NCBI GenBank assembly: GCA_035444285.1 | Contig: DAOMOK010000005.1 | Span: forward strand, 353,861-417,860 | DNA length: 64,000 nucleotides | From: CAADGU01 sp035444285 | Lineage (GTDB): Bacteria; Chloroflexota; Anaerolineae; Promineifilales; Promineifilaceae | Direction of reading: 5' to 3' | In this document: one piece after another, positions 40,778 to 48,894 of the stretch | Layout: each line of letters starts with the position of its first letter | How positions within the stretch are numbered: the stretch's first letter is position 1 | The notes under the pieces: model-generated | Seen by the model: the letters and a program-made list of their open reading frames with translations, nothing else | What the model was told of the DNA's origin: nothing | Database searches by the model: none | Program-made: the position numbers and the translations under genes

Positions 40778-42142
40778 ATGAAGAAAGCAGGGTTTATTTT
40801 ATTGGCATTGGTGTTATTAGGGCTTGTGCTGGCTCCATCAGCCGCATTTGCTCAAATTAGCTCCTATAATGCAGACTTTCAGATTGTGAATCTTTCCGAT
40901 TCCGAGGCCGCAACGATTGCTATTCAATTTATCGATCAAACAGGCGCTACGGTTGCCACGGTCAATGACACCATTACCGCTGGCGGATCAAATACCTATT
41001 CCCCGTTGCCTGCCAGCGTTCCTGCTGGATTTGATGGCTCTGTTGTTGTTTCCTCAAATGTACAGGTAGCTGCTATTTCCAACGTGAAAGGAAATGGCCT
41101 GGAATATGGTTCTAGCTACAGCAGTTTTTCTGGTGGTTCAAACAGTGTATCTTTACCTCTGATCAACAAGGCATTCTTTGGGATCAACACCTGGTATAAC
41201 GTGCAAAATACAGGTAGTGCGGCTACTACAGTAAATGTCACTTATTCTGGGACTGCTTGTACTGATAGCGCCACGATTCAACCAGGTGCGGCAGCGACAT
41301 TTGACCAAGCAAGCAATGCTTGTTTGCCAAACGCTTATAATGGTGCAGCAACCATCACCGCTGGTGCAAGTGGTGAAGTTGTAGCTGTTGTCATGCAAGT
41401 GTTTGGTGGCGGTCTTCTGGCCTACAATGGTTTTGCGGCTGGTGGCACTGATGTGGTGATGCCGTTGGTAACGAATAACGTGTTTGGTATTCTCACTGGT
41501 ATCCAAATTCAGAATCAAGGTGCTACGTCTACTGACGTTACTGTCACCTACACAGCGAATAGTGGTACGGGTACAGATTGTACTGAATCTGCCACTATTC
41601 CGGCAGGCGGAGCTGAAACATTCTCCATTAACGTTTTTGGCTCTGGTTCTGGTAACACAACCTCTAATTGTACGGAAGGCGAGTATTGGATTGGTTCAGC
41701 CGCAGTTACGGCTAATAGCGCTGGCAACCCGTTGGTTGCTATTGTCAATCAGACCAACTTTGCCAGTGGTGGCTCCAGTTCTTATAGCGCGTTTAACCCC
41801 AGTGCTGCTACTGGAACTGTGGTTATGCCCTTGTTAATGAATGCTTTTAACATCTGGACTGGTTGGAGCGTTATGAACGTTGGCGCAGCTGATACAGTTA
41901 CCTGTACATACGGAGGTACAACCATTAGCGTAGACTTTACTCTTGGCACCAACGAAGCAGCGGATGTTCAAAATATTAATGGTCAGACAGGCGATCCCAA
42001 TCAGACTTTACCCAATGCGTACATTGGCAGTGGTACGTGTACGGCAGCTGGTGGTGGTGCATTGTTAGGTGTCGTTAACCAGGCTAATCAGAACGCTGGA
42101 GTTACCGACGGTACTTTGACCTACGAGTCTGTAAATAACTAG
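40778..42142 (+). CDS. Secreted beta-repeat surface protein, probably abundant
   Basis: 454 residues. Strong AGGAG site, classical signal peptide (KKAGFILLALVLLGLVLAPS...AFA, cleavage about residue 25). The mature part is Thr/Ser/Gly/Asn/Val rich with almost no Lys or Arg. It contains four related beta-sandwich modules of about 100 residues; three begin with LP(L)INKAFFGINTWYNVQN, MPLVTNNVFGILTGIQIQN or MPLLMNAFNIWTGWSVMN. Two conserved Cys per module suggest disulfides. A perfect strong terminator follows, and codon choice is AT-leaning with no octamer. Reads like an S-layer-like or sheath structural protein. No named family recognised. Confidence 0.75.
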   Translation: MKKAGFILLALVLLGLVLAPSAAFAQISSYNADFQIVNLSDSEAATIAIQFIDQTGATVATVNDTITAGGSNTYSPLPASVPAGFDGSVVVSSNVQVAAISNVKGNGLEYGSSYSSFSGGSNSVSLPLINKAFFGINTWYNVQNTGSAATTVNVTYSGTACTDSATIQPGAAATFDQASNACLPNAYNGAATITAGASGEVVAVVMQVFGGGLLAYNGFAAGGTDVVMPLVTNNVFGILTGIQIQNQGATSTDVTVTYTANSGTGTDCTESATIPAGGAETFSINVFGSGSGNTTSNCTEGEYWIGSAAVTANSAGNPLVAIVNQTNFASGGSSSYSAFNPSAATGTVVMPLLMNAFNIWTGWSVMNVGAADTVTCTYGGTTISVDFTLGTNEAADVQNINGQTGDPNQTLPNAYIGSGTCTAAGGGALLGVVNQANQNAGVTDGTLTYESVNN

Positions 42143-42183
42143 ATCCGGATCCGGAAGTCAGATTTTAAATTAACCTGAATAAC

Positions 42184-42226
42184 GAGAGCTGCCTTCCCAC
42201 AAGAAGGCGGCTCTTGCTGTTTTTTG
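42184..42226 (+). terminator. Strong rho-independent terminator
   Basis: AGAGCTGCCTTC-CCACAA-GAAGGCGGCTCT followed by TGCTGTTTTTT, 40 bases after the surface-protein stop. Confidence 0.9.
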
Positions 42227-42245
42227 AGCGAGAGGGTGTTTATTA

Positions 42246-42899
42246 ATGAGCCTTAAAAGTTGGCGCAATATATCGCAGATTGGTTTTTGTCTGATAATGT
42301 TACTGGTAGTTATCACTGCATGTAACAATGTAGATGACCAACAACAACAAATTTCTGTCACTGTTCAGCCCCTTCAAGATGAAGGGGAAAATAACCCTGA
42401 GTCCTCAAATGGGTATCCATCTGGGGAAAGTGTAAACGCAGGATATCCTGGCAACAACTCAGAAGCGAGTACTTCAACTGGCTATCCTGGCCCTGACTTG
42501 TATGAGAATTTGCTGGAAGAGCCGCCAAATCCAGATATTGATCTCCCTGCTGCCAGTGAAGAGGGAGGAGTTATTGGTGGTGTACTTGTTCGTGAGGTGG
42601 TTGGGTATGGTTTTGAACCATTGGTTCCAGCATCCCTAATGTTGGCTGAGGTCTTGTTAACGACAGACGGCCGTCCTGCCTTCATTCGTGCTGGTAGTGA
42701 TTCCCCAAAGGCCCAATTATATCCAACCGGTATTTTCATTTTTCAAAACATCCCACCGGGTGAATATGGCCTCATGGTTGATGTGGGATACACCATATTC
42801 CCTATTAACAATGAGGATGGCACCCCTCTATTAATAAAACTTGATCCGGGCGGCGTCATAGATATGGGGCAGATCATTACCGAGTTGCCCAGTAGTTGA
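42246..42899 (+). CDS. Lipoprotein with GYP-rich linker
   Basis: 217 residues. The signal ends in a lipobox (LLVVITAC, Cys about 27), so it should be lipid-anchored outside the membrane. An acidic, Ser/Asn-rich linker with repeated GYP motifs (SSNGYPSG, NAGYPGN, STGYPGP) leads to a C-terminal domain with GVIGGVLVREVVGYGFEPLV and FIFQNIPPGEYGLMVDVGY, which fits a carboxypeptidase-regulatory/prealbumin-like beta-sandwich. It follows the abundant surface protein on the same strand and may be associated with it. Function unknown. Confidence 0.75.
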   Translation: MSLKSWRNISQIGFCLIMLLVVITACNNVDDQQQQISVTVQPLQDEGENNPESSNGYPSGESVNAGYPGNNSEASTSTGYPGPDLYENLLEEPPNPDIDLPAASEEGGVIGGVLVREVVGYGFEPLVPASLMLAEVLLTTDGRPAFIRAGSDSPKAQLYPTGIFIFQNIPPGEYGLMVDVGYTIFPINNEDGTPLLIKLDPGGVIDMGQIITELPSS

Positions 42900-42946
42900 C
42901 AATATACCTGATGCTCCAATACTTCCCATAACAGGACAATAAAAAA

Positions 42947-44185
42947 ATGGCTTTTGCAAAAATACAAATCCCGGAAGGTGAAAAGATCACCTATGAAAAT
43001 GGCAAACTCAACGTGCCAGATAACCCCATTGTGGCTTATATTGAAGGAGATGGCATCGGCGTAGATATTACCCCCGCTTCCCTGCACGTATGGGACACGG
43101 CCGTAGCCAAAGCCTACGGCGGTAAACGTAAAATTGCCTGGATGGAAATTTATACCGGCGAAAAAGCGGCCGCCCTCTACGATGGCAACTTCATGCCTGA
43201 AGAAACGTTTGACGCCATGCGCGAATATCTGGTGGGCATTAAAGGGCCGCTGACCACCCCCATTGGCGGTGGGTTTCGTAGTCTGAATGTGACATTGCGC
43301 CAGGTGCTAGACCTGTATGCCTGTGTTCGCCCTGTGCGCTACATTCCCGGTACGCCCAGCCCCATGCGCCAGCCGGAACTAATGGACATCGTCATCTACC
43401 GTGAAAATACAGAGGATGTCTATTCTGGCGTGGAATGGCCGGCCGAGTCCGACGAAGCTAAAGCCCTTATTGCCTTTATGAATGATAAACTGGGCAAAAA
43501 CATCCGGGTAGATTCGGCCATTGGCATTAAACCTGTCAGCGCCTTTGGCACCAAACGGTTGGTGCGCCAGGCCATTCAATATGCCATTGACCATAACCGC
43601 CCCAGCGTTACCATGGTGCATAAGGGTAACATTATGAAGTTTACCGAAGGCGCATTCCGTGACTGGGGCTATGAAGTGGCGCGGGACGAGTTTGGAGCGC
43701 AGCCGCTGGACGGCGGCCCCTGGCACACGCTGCGCAACCCTATCAGCGGCATGGACATCGTGATCAAAGATGTGATCGCCGATAATATGCTGCAACAACT
43801 GCTGACGCGCACGGTGGATTATGACGTAATTGCCACCTTAAACCTGAACGGCGATTACATGAGCGACGCCGCCGCCGCACAAGTGGGTGGTCTGGGCATG
43901 GCTCCCGGCGGTAACATCGGCGACGGTGTGGCTTTGTTTGAAGCCACGCATGGCACGGCTCCCAAATACGCGGGTAAAGATATGGTCAATCCTGGCAGTC
44001 TGATCCTCAGTGGGGTGATGATGTTGGAGTATATGGGCTGGCAGGAAGCGGCTGACCTTGTGGTGGCGGCGATGACCAAAACCATTGAAAACAAGACTGT
44101 CACCTACGATCTGCACCGCCAAATTGAAGGCGCAACCAAGCTAAGTTGTTCCGAATTTGGGAAAGCGATTGTGGCGAATATGTGA
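42947..44185 (+). CDS. icd: Isocitrate dehydrogenase (NADP-type)
   Basis: 412 residues, close to the E. coli enzyme. GPLTTPIGGGFRSLNVTLRQ has the substrate-binding and regulatory Ser and Arg residues. DIVIYRENTEDVYSGVEW, GIKPVSAFGTKRLVRQAI, MVHKGNIMKFTEGAFRDWGY (catalytic Lys) and LNGDYMSDAAAAQVGGLGMA (Asp cluster) are intact. HGTAPKYAGKDMVNPGS carries the Lys-Tyr pair associated with NADP preference. Converts isocitrate to 2-oxoglutarate in the TCA cycle. No strong SD (a short A-rich leader, AATAAAAAA). A REP hairpin and strong terminator follow. Confidence 0.97.
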   Translation: MAFAKIQIPEGEKITYENGKLNVPDNPIVAYIEGDGIGVDITPASLHVWDTAVAKAYGGKRKIAWMEIYTGEKAAALYDGNFMPEETFDAMREYLVGIKGPLTTPIGGGFRSLNVTLRQVLDLYACVRPVRYIPGTPSPMRQPELMDIVIYRENTEDVYSGVEWPAESDEAKALIAFMNDKLGKNIRVDSAIGIKPVSAFGTKRLVRQAIQYAIDHNRPSVTMVHKGNIMKFTEGAFRDWGYEVARDEFGAQPLDGGPWHTLRNPISGMDIVIKDVIADNMLQQLLTRTVDYDVIATLNLNGDYMSDAAAAQVGGLGMAPGGNIGDGVALFEATHGTAPKYAGKDMVNPGSLILSGVMMLEYMGWQEAADLVVAAMTKTIENKTVTYDLHRQIEGATKLSCSEFGKAIVANM

Positions 44186-44189
44186 AAGT

Positions 44190-44222
44190 AGACAGGCGAT
44201 TTCTCCAAGAAATTGCCTGTCT
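44190..44222. repeat. REP-like hairpin, family B
   Basis: AGACAGGCGATTTCT-CCA-AGAAATTGCCTGTCT, right after the icd stop. Like other family B copies it lies just after a stop codon. Confidence 0.85.
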
Positions 44223-44230
44223 TTCAGCCT

Positions 44231-44266
44231 AAAAGCCCGGCTTTTACGAAAGCCGGGCTTTTTTTA
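44231..44266. terminator. Bidirectional terminator between icd and pfk
   Basis: AAAAGCCCGGCTTT-TACG-AAAGCCGGGCTTTTTTT, A/T runs both sides, between convergent genes. Confidence 0.93.
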
Positions 44267-45385
44267 TTGGTCTCCCAAACAAGTGCCTAGATTGCGTGCG
44301 CTTTCCACCCAGGGATGATCCAGCGGCACAGCTTTGCGTTTGCCCACCACGTCAGCAATGGGCACAGGTGCGGTTCCCTGACCGCGCACAGCCACCATCA
44401 CGCCATACTGCTCTTCGTTGATAAGCTTTACACAAGCAGAACCCAGATGGGTGGTTAATAAACGATCTACGGCCGAAGGCGTCCCGCCCCGCTGTACATG
44501 CCCCAAAATGGTGACGCGGGATTCCAGCCCGGTGAGTTTTTCTAGCTGCTCGGACATGTAGATGGTGCTGTGGGCGCGCAGGGCTTCTACTTCGGCCAGC
44601 CGGGCTTTAGCTTCCTGGCGCGATTCTTTATTTTTGGCTGCCGCTATCGCTTTTTCGGCTGCCTGCAAATCATCGGCGATGTGTTGGGGCATGGCGCCTT
44701 CGGACACGGCGATGATGCTAAAACCACGGCCGTGACGATGCCGCCTCTTAATCGCTTCCGCCACAATCTCCACGTTGTACGGTATCTCTGGAAGGAGAAT
44801 GACGTCGGCCCCGCCGGCCAAACCCGCTCCCAACGCCAGCCAGCCAGTATTGTGCCCCATCGTTTCCACCACGATGATGCGATGGTGACTGTGAGCGGTG
44901 CTGTGCAGCCGGTCAATGGCTTCGGTGGCTATGCCCACGGCCGTGTCAAAACCAAAGGTCACGTCAGTCAGGGCCACATCATTGTCAATGGTTTTGGGCA
45001 GATTGATGATGTTCATGCCCTTTTGCATCAGGCGGTAGGCGTTTTTCAGGGTACCGCCCCCTCCTAAACAGACCAGCGCATCCAGATTGTGTTTGCGGTA
45101 CGTTTCCATCATGGTGTCGGTCATGTCTAGCTTTTTACCGCCCATCAACATTTTGTGAGGTTTGTCCCGGCTGGTGCCCAAAATGGTGCCACCGATGGTC
45201 AGAATACCCGATAAGGTTTCGCCATCCAGCCGCATGGTGCGGTCGCCAACCAGCCCATGAAACCCATCGCGGAAGCCGATAACGTTCATGCCCATACCCA
45301 GAGCGGTTTTGCCAATGGCGCGAATGGCCGAGTTGAGACCGGGTGTGTCGCCGCCGGCCGTGAGGATGCCTACATACTTTGTCAT
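44264..45385 (-). CDS. pfkA: 6-phosphofructokinase (mixed-type clade)
   Basis: 373 residues. GILTAGGDTPGLNSAIRAIG (first phosphoryl donor loop), ALVCLGGGGTLKNAYRLM, INLPKTIDNDVALTDVTFGF, ETMGHNTGWLALGAGLAGGA and GHVQRGGTPSAVDRLL are all present. At the E. coli 104 position there is Gly (GGGG), favouring ATP, while the 124 position is Lys (PKTIDND), the residue usual in pyrophosphate enzymes. This combination belongs to the mixed-substrate group, so the phosphate donor is not certain. An insertion of about 20 acidic/Ala residues around 240-270 is present. Convergent with icd. Confidence 0.93.
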   Translation of the reverse strand: MTKYVGILTAGGDTPGLNSAIRAIGKTALGMGMNVIGFRDGFHGLVGDRTMRLDGETLSGILTIGGTILGTSRDKPHKMLMGGKKLDMTDTMMETYRKHNLDALVCLGGGGTLKNAYRLMQKGMNIINLPKTIDNDVALTDVTFGFDTAVGIATEAIDRLHSTAHSHHRIIVVETMGHNTGWLALGAGLAGGADVILLPEIPYNVEIVAEAIKRRHRHGRGFSIIAVSEGAMPQHIADDLQAAEKAIAAAKNKESRQEAKARLAEVEALRAHSTIYMSEQLEKLTGLESRVTILGHVQRGGTPSAVDRLLTTHLGSACVKLINEEQYGVMVAVRGQGTAPVPIADVVGKRKAVPLDHPWVESARNLGTCLGDQ

Positions 45386-45409
45386 GTGCCACTCTCCTGG
45401 GGTGTGTTT

Positions 45410-45477
45410 GTGTCAGGTGTCAAGTGTCAGGTAGTGGCCCATACTTGACACTTGACACCTGGTACTCGACACTTATC
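45410..45477. repeat. Stutter hairpin of GTGTCAAGTGTCAGG-type words
   Basis: GTGTCAGGTGTCAAGTGTCA then ACTTGACACTTGACACCTGG...CGACACTT, an imperfect hairpin in the divergent pfk/thiD region. Confidence 0.85.
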
Positions 45478-45519
45478 TTTAGTTACTCTGATTCTAAAGG
45501 GTTTTGGGAGATTTGTCTC

Positions 45520-46347
45520 ATGGTTATGAATAAAAATTCGGGAAAGATACCGCCCAAAGTGTTGACGATTGCCGGGTCGGACAGCGGTGGAGCCGCCGGG
45601 TTGCAGGCCGATTTGCGCACGTGGGCGGTGCTGGGGGCGTATGGCATGAGCGTGGTCACGGCCGTGACTGCCCAAAATAGCGTCTCCGTGGCGCAGGTAC
45701 AGTATATGTCCCCAGAACTTGTGACTGCCCAACTGGATGCGGTGTTATCAGATTACGGCGCAGCCGCCATCAAAACCGGTTTTATTGGCCAAACTGAACT
45801 TATCCTCGTCATTGGCGGCAAGCTACAGCAATATGGTTGCCAGAAAATTGTCATTGACCCGGTGCTGGTGAACCATCGTGGGCAACCAATGTTTGCCGAA
45901 GCAGTGCGGCTGCATTATATACTGGCGCTGCTACCAATTGCCTACTTGATTACGCCAAATGTAATGGAAACGGCCGTCCTCCTGAACAGCGCCGTTCCCG
46001 ACCCCACCGATCTCCCCCGGCTGGCCCATCTGGCTACAGAACTGCACCGGCTAGGCGCAAAAAACGTGCTGCTCAAAGGAGGGCGGGACGGGGACGAGGT
46101 GGTGGACATTTTCTTTGACGGCCGTACCCCTCACCAACTGCGCTCCCCCTACATTGAGACGGAAAATACACATGGGGCCGGAGATACCCTGTCCGCCGCC
46201 GTTTGTGTAGCATTGGCGCGAGGGGAGAGTTTGGACACGGCCGTGTACCTGGCCCACCAATTCACGTATCAGGCCATCCAAAATGGGGCATACTGGCAAA
46301 TGGGCGCGGGACATGGGCCGGTTTTCCCGGTAATCGGTAATCGGTGA
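45520..46347 (+). CDS. thiD: Hydroxymethylpyrimidine/phosphomethylpyrimidine kinase
   Basis: 275 residues from ATG 45520 with GGGAG nine bases upstream; the longer frame from 45379 would cross a stutter repeat. Ribokinase-like: VLTIAGSDSGGAAGLQADLR (HMP binding), VVTAVTAQNSVSVAQVQYMS, AIKTGFIGQTELI, IVIDPVLVNHRG, and the anion-hole/catalytic ENTHGAGDTLSAAVCVALAR, where the catalytic Asp follows HGAG as normal. Phosphorylates HMP and HMP-P for thiamine synthesis. The last residues VIGNR and the stop are encoded by the GGTAATCGGTAATCGGTGA repeat. Monocistronic thi gene here. Confidence 0.95.
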   Translation: MVMNKNSGKIPPKVLTIAGSDSGGAAGLQADLRTWAVLGAYGMSVVTAVTAQNSVSVAQVQYMSPELVTAQLDAVLSDYGAAAIKTGFIGQTELILVIGGKLQQYGCQKIVIDPVLVNHRGQPMFAEAVRLHYILALLPIAYLITPNVMETAVLLNSAVPDPTDLPRLAHLATELHRLGAKNVLLKGGRDGDEVVDIFFDGRTPHQLRSPYIETENTHGAGDTLSAAVCVALARGESLDTAVYLAHQFTYQAIQNGAYWQMGAGHGPVFPVIGNR

Positions 46348-46440
46348 CCGGCAATTGAGTAATTTGGAGATTTGGAGATTCGAGATTGGGAGACCACGTG
46401 GTCACCCCTTCACCCCCTCACCTGCTCACCCCCACATTTC
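46328..46440. repeat. Composite stutter repeat after thiD
   Basis: GGTAATCGGTAATCGGTGACCGG (46330-46352), then TTTGGAGATTTGGAGATTCG AGATTGGG-type words, then CACCCCTTCACCCCCTCACC TGCTCACCC. Three word families adjoin here, each also found elsewhere (47567, 48862 and 4763). Confidence 0.8.
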
Positions 46441-46446
46441 CCTCAC

Positions 46447-46500
46447 TTGCACCTTGCCACTTCCCCCATATAATTCCCCTAACATTCAAAACGTTTTGAA
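46447..46500 (+). promoter_or_regulatory. Promoter with 16-bp operator palindrome
   Basis: -35 TTGCAC (46447-46452), 16-base spacer, -10 TATAAT (46469-46474). The perfect palindrome TTCAAAACGTTTTGAA (46485-46500) covers the expected start site and lies 13 bases before the ATG of a MarR/GbsR-like gene, suggesting autorepression. Confidence 0.7.
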
Positions 46501-46513
46501 CGCAGGGGAAAAT

Positions 46514-47050
46514 ATGCACGATACATTGACTGGCGTTAATGAGAGTACCGTAGCCGGATTGGGAAGACTGGCTCGTTTTTTTGGGTTTAACGATGTGATG
46601 GGGCGACTTTATGGCACATTACTTCTCCACCCAGAACCATTATCTCTGGATGACCTGGCCGACCAATTGGAAATCAGCAAAGGTTCCGTCAGCATGAACA
46701 TGCGTGACCTGGAGCGTTGGGGTATGGCCAAGGAAGTGTGGATGCGCGGCGAGCGCAAAAAATACTACCAGGCAGAATCGGACATGTGGCAGGTCATTCG
46801 CAGTGTTCTCAACAGCCGCGAACGACGTGAGGTGCAAATGGCGCTGCATGTCCTCAGCGAGAGCATCACCAAATTACAATCGGCTCAGGCCGAACTAACC
46901 CCCGAAGAGCGTGAATTAGCTGCTTATTACCTGGAACGTATTGCCGATTTGCAGGGCTTTTTCCAGTTTGCCCAGATGGCCCTGGAAACGGTGTTGGGCA
47001 AAGGGGAAACGCTCGATTTTGAAGCGGTGACGAAGATTGAGATTGGGTAA
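46514..47050 (+). CDS. MarR/GbsR-family transcriptional regulator
   Basis: 178 residues from ATG 46514 (AGGGG upstream). Winged helix with GFNDVMGRLYGTLLLHPEPL, DDLADQLEISKGSVSMNMRD (helix-turn-helix) and LERWGMAKEVWMRGERKKYY (wing), which matches GbsR-type MarR relatives. The C-terminal half is a long coiled dimerisation helix (residues about 100-175). GbsR proteins often control osmoprotectant uptake, but no such gene is adjacent. The overlapping downstream gene is a YjjX-type NTPase. The palindrome in the promoter is the likely site. Codon overlap TAATG with the next gene. Confidence 0.87.
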   Translation: MHDTLTGVNESTVAGLGRLARFFGFNDVMGRLYGTLLLHPEPLSLDDLADQLEISKGSVSMNMRDLERWGMAKEVWMRGERKKYYQAESDMWQVIRSVLNSRERREVQMALHVLSESITKLQSAQAELTPEERELAAYYLERIADLQGFFQFAQMALETVLGKGETLDFEAVTKIEIG

Positions 47051-47577
47051 TGCGTATCGCCGTTGGCTCTACCAATCCCGTCAAGGTCACGGCCGTGACC
47101 ACTCACATTACCCACATCTGGCCAGAAGCGCAGGTGATTCCGGTGGCGGTGCCCAGCGGCGTCAGCGCCATGCCTATGAGCGATGCCGAAACAATTGCCG
47201 GAGCGCAAAATCGGGCGCGGGCGGCGCGCGAAGCCGTTAACGCCGATGTGGGCATCGGGCTGGAAGGGGGCGTGCATCCAGAGCCATTTGGACTGGTGCT
47301 GCAAGGGTGGGTGGCCATTGTGGCGGCCGACGGCCGTACCGGTCTGGGTGGTTGCGCTCGATTACCCCTGCCAGAACATATCGCCCGGCGTGTACAAAAC
47401 GGCGAAGAACTGGGTCATGTGATGGATGATGTTCTGAATGACCATAACACCAAACAAAAAGGGGGCGCGGTAGGCGCATTGACCAATAATCTGGTAGTGA
47501 GAGGAGAGGCATTTGCCACGGCCGTAGCCTACGCACTGGCCCCCTTCGTCTCACCGGACTTGTACGGTAATCAGTAA
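47050..47577 (+). CDS. Inosine/xanthosine triphosphatase (YjjX/DUF84)
   Basis: 175 residues. RIAVGSTNPVKVTAVTTHI (nucleotide entry), SGVSAMPMSDAETIAGAQNRA, NADVGIGLEGGV with the metal-ligand acids, and GGAVGALTNNLVVRGEAF match the YjjX family, which hydrolyses non-canonical ITP and XTP to protect nucleic acids. Start overlaps the upstream regulator stop (TAATG), so the two are co-transcribed. Its last residues (YGNQ) and stop lie in a stutter repeat. Size is normal (about 170-180). Confidence 0.9.
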   Translation: MRIAVGSTNPVKVTAVTTHITHIWPEAQVIPVAVPSGVSAMPMSDAETIAGAQNRARAAREAVNADVGIGLEGGVHPEPFGLVLQGWVAIVAADGRTGLGGCARLPLPEHIARRVQNGEELGHVMDDVLNDHNTKQKGGAVGALTNNLVVRGEAFATAVAYALAPFVSPDLYGNQ

Positions 47578-47620
47578 ACAAACTGTTTACCAATTACCGA
47601 TAACCGATTACCGTTCCCCG
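47565..47620. repeat. Stutter hairpin of GGTAATCGG-type words
   Basis: ACGGTAATCAGTAAACAAAC TGTTTACCAATTACCGATAACCGATTACCGT: an imperfect hairpin including the yjjX-like stop and the region before nurA. Confidence 0.85.
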
Positions 47621-47646
47621 CCCCTCTGTGCTAAACTGCCCACACC

Positions 47647-48861
47647 ATGACGCTGGAATTTGAACGACTGACTGCCGAAATAGCTAACATGGCGCAGGTC
47701 ACGGCCGAACGGCTGGGACAGCGCGCAGCCGCCAGGGATGTGTCGCAAGCCTTGTTGGACCGGTATGCCACCGATTGGCCAGCCGTGCGCCAGGCATTGG
47801 CCGAAGCGAACGAGAAGGCCGACCCCAAATTTTATCGCTCGGCACGGCCGTTAAACGAAACCGAACCACTCAACGCCGCCATCCCCGCTCCAGAACCGCC
47901 CACCCGCGCCACCATCATCGCCGCCGACGGCTCCCAAATTCGTCCGGATCGCCATGCCGCCTATCTGTACTACCTCATTAACATTGGCGGGTTGGTTTAC
48001 CATCACGGCAGCGGGCAAGCACCGGATCAGTTTTCCACCCCTACGCTGCATTATCCCCAGGCTGACGGCCGTGAGGATAAATTTGACGATACCGGTGGCA
48101 CGGTGAGTATTGAGCGCGACCTGGCCGAAATTGGCATGTTGGCAGAGAAGGCACAGGAATATCGGACGGCCGTGCCCCCCATTTTGGCCATCCTCGACCA
48201 GCGGCTCTTGTATTGGCCGATTGGCCCGGCGGGGGTGGCTGAGAATGCAGCCGTGACCGAATGGGGTGATAGCATGACCAGGATCCGGCAAGCCGACGCG
48301 TTGTTAGCGGGTTATATTGACCGTCCCGCCACTGGCTATGTCACCACCCTGCTGCGCTCCCTTCAAGCGCTCGACGAACCCGATTTTGATTGGAAATCGT
48401 TGGGCCAACGTGAGGCCAGTTGGGGGCTGACCGATGGGCATCTTTTCAGCCAGCTTTTAGGGCCAGGGCAGCGCAGCAAAGTTTATGTAACCGTTTCCGA
48501 ACCCAATCACAAGTTTGCCGCGCAACACCAGGCCAATGAGGTATGCTTTTTTTACCTGAATCCGGGAACACACGGCCGTCAGGTTGCTCGTGTTGATATT
48601 CCCATGTGGGTGGCGGCAGATGAGGGAATGGTCACGGCCGTACACGCCCTCGTTTACGACCAATGCCAGATTTTGGGCGACTATCCCTATGTGTTGGCGC
48701 GGGCGGACGAAACGGCCGTGGTCACCTACCGTGACCAGGAGCAACTCAACTTTATGATAGATGTGATTATGGAACGCTACGGCCTCAGCCACACCATCAC
48801 CGCCAAACAAGCCAGCAAAAACATCGCCCGCGGCGGCAAAACCAGGCATAAGGGATTGTAA
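47647..48861 (+). CDS. nurA: NurA-domain nuclease
   Basis: 404 residues. The NurA fold is shown by ATIIAADGSQIRPDRHAAYL (N-terminal metal-binding Asp), ILAILDQRLLYWPIG, FFYLNPGTHGRQVARVDIPM and DYPYVLARADETAVVTYRDQ (last conserved Asp). NurA is a 5'-3' exonuclease that works with the HerA ATPase in end resection and, in bacteria, also in antiphage systems. No herA is in the window, but a probable HAS-barrel protein lies 1.6 kb downstream with a restriction-modification pair between. Seven or so ACGGCCGT copies mark it as native. Confidence 0.9.
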   Translation: MTLEFERLTAEIANMAQVTAERLGQRAAARDVSQALLDRYATDWPAVRQALAEANEKADPKFYRSARPLNETEPLNAAIPAPEPPTRATIIAADGSQIRPDRHAAYLYYLINIGGLVYHHGSGQAPDQFSTPTLHYPQADGREDKFDDTGGTVSIERDLAEIGMLAEKAQEYRTAVPPILAILDQRLLYWPIGPAGVAENAAVTEWGDSMTRIRQADALLAGYIDRPATGYVTTLLRSLQALDEPDFDWKSLGQREASWGLTDGHLFSQLLGPGQRSKVYVTVSEPNHKFAAQHQANEVCFFYLNPGTHGRQVARVDIPMWVAADEGMVTAVHALVYDQCQILGDYPYVLARADETAVVTYRDQEQLNFMIDVIMERYGLSHTITAKQASKNIARGGKTRHKGL

Positions 48862-48892
48862 GATTGGAGATTGAGAGATTGGGAGATTGATG
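48860..48892. repeat. GAGATTG-type stutter words
   Basis: AGATTGGAGATTGAGAGATTGGGAGATTGA directly between the nurA stop and the methyltransferase start. Same words as in nifJ at 11328-11355. Confidence 0.88.
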
Positions 48893-48894
48893 GA

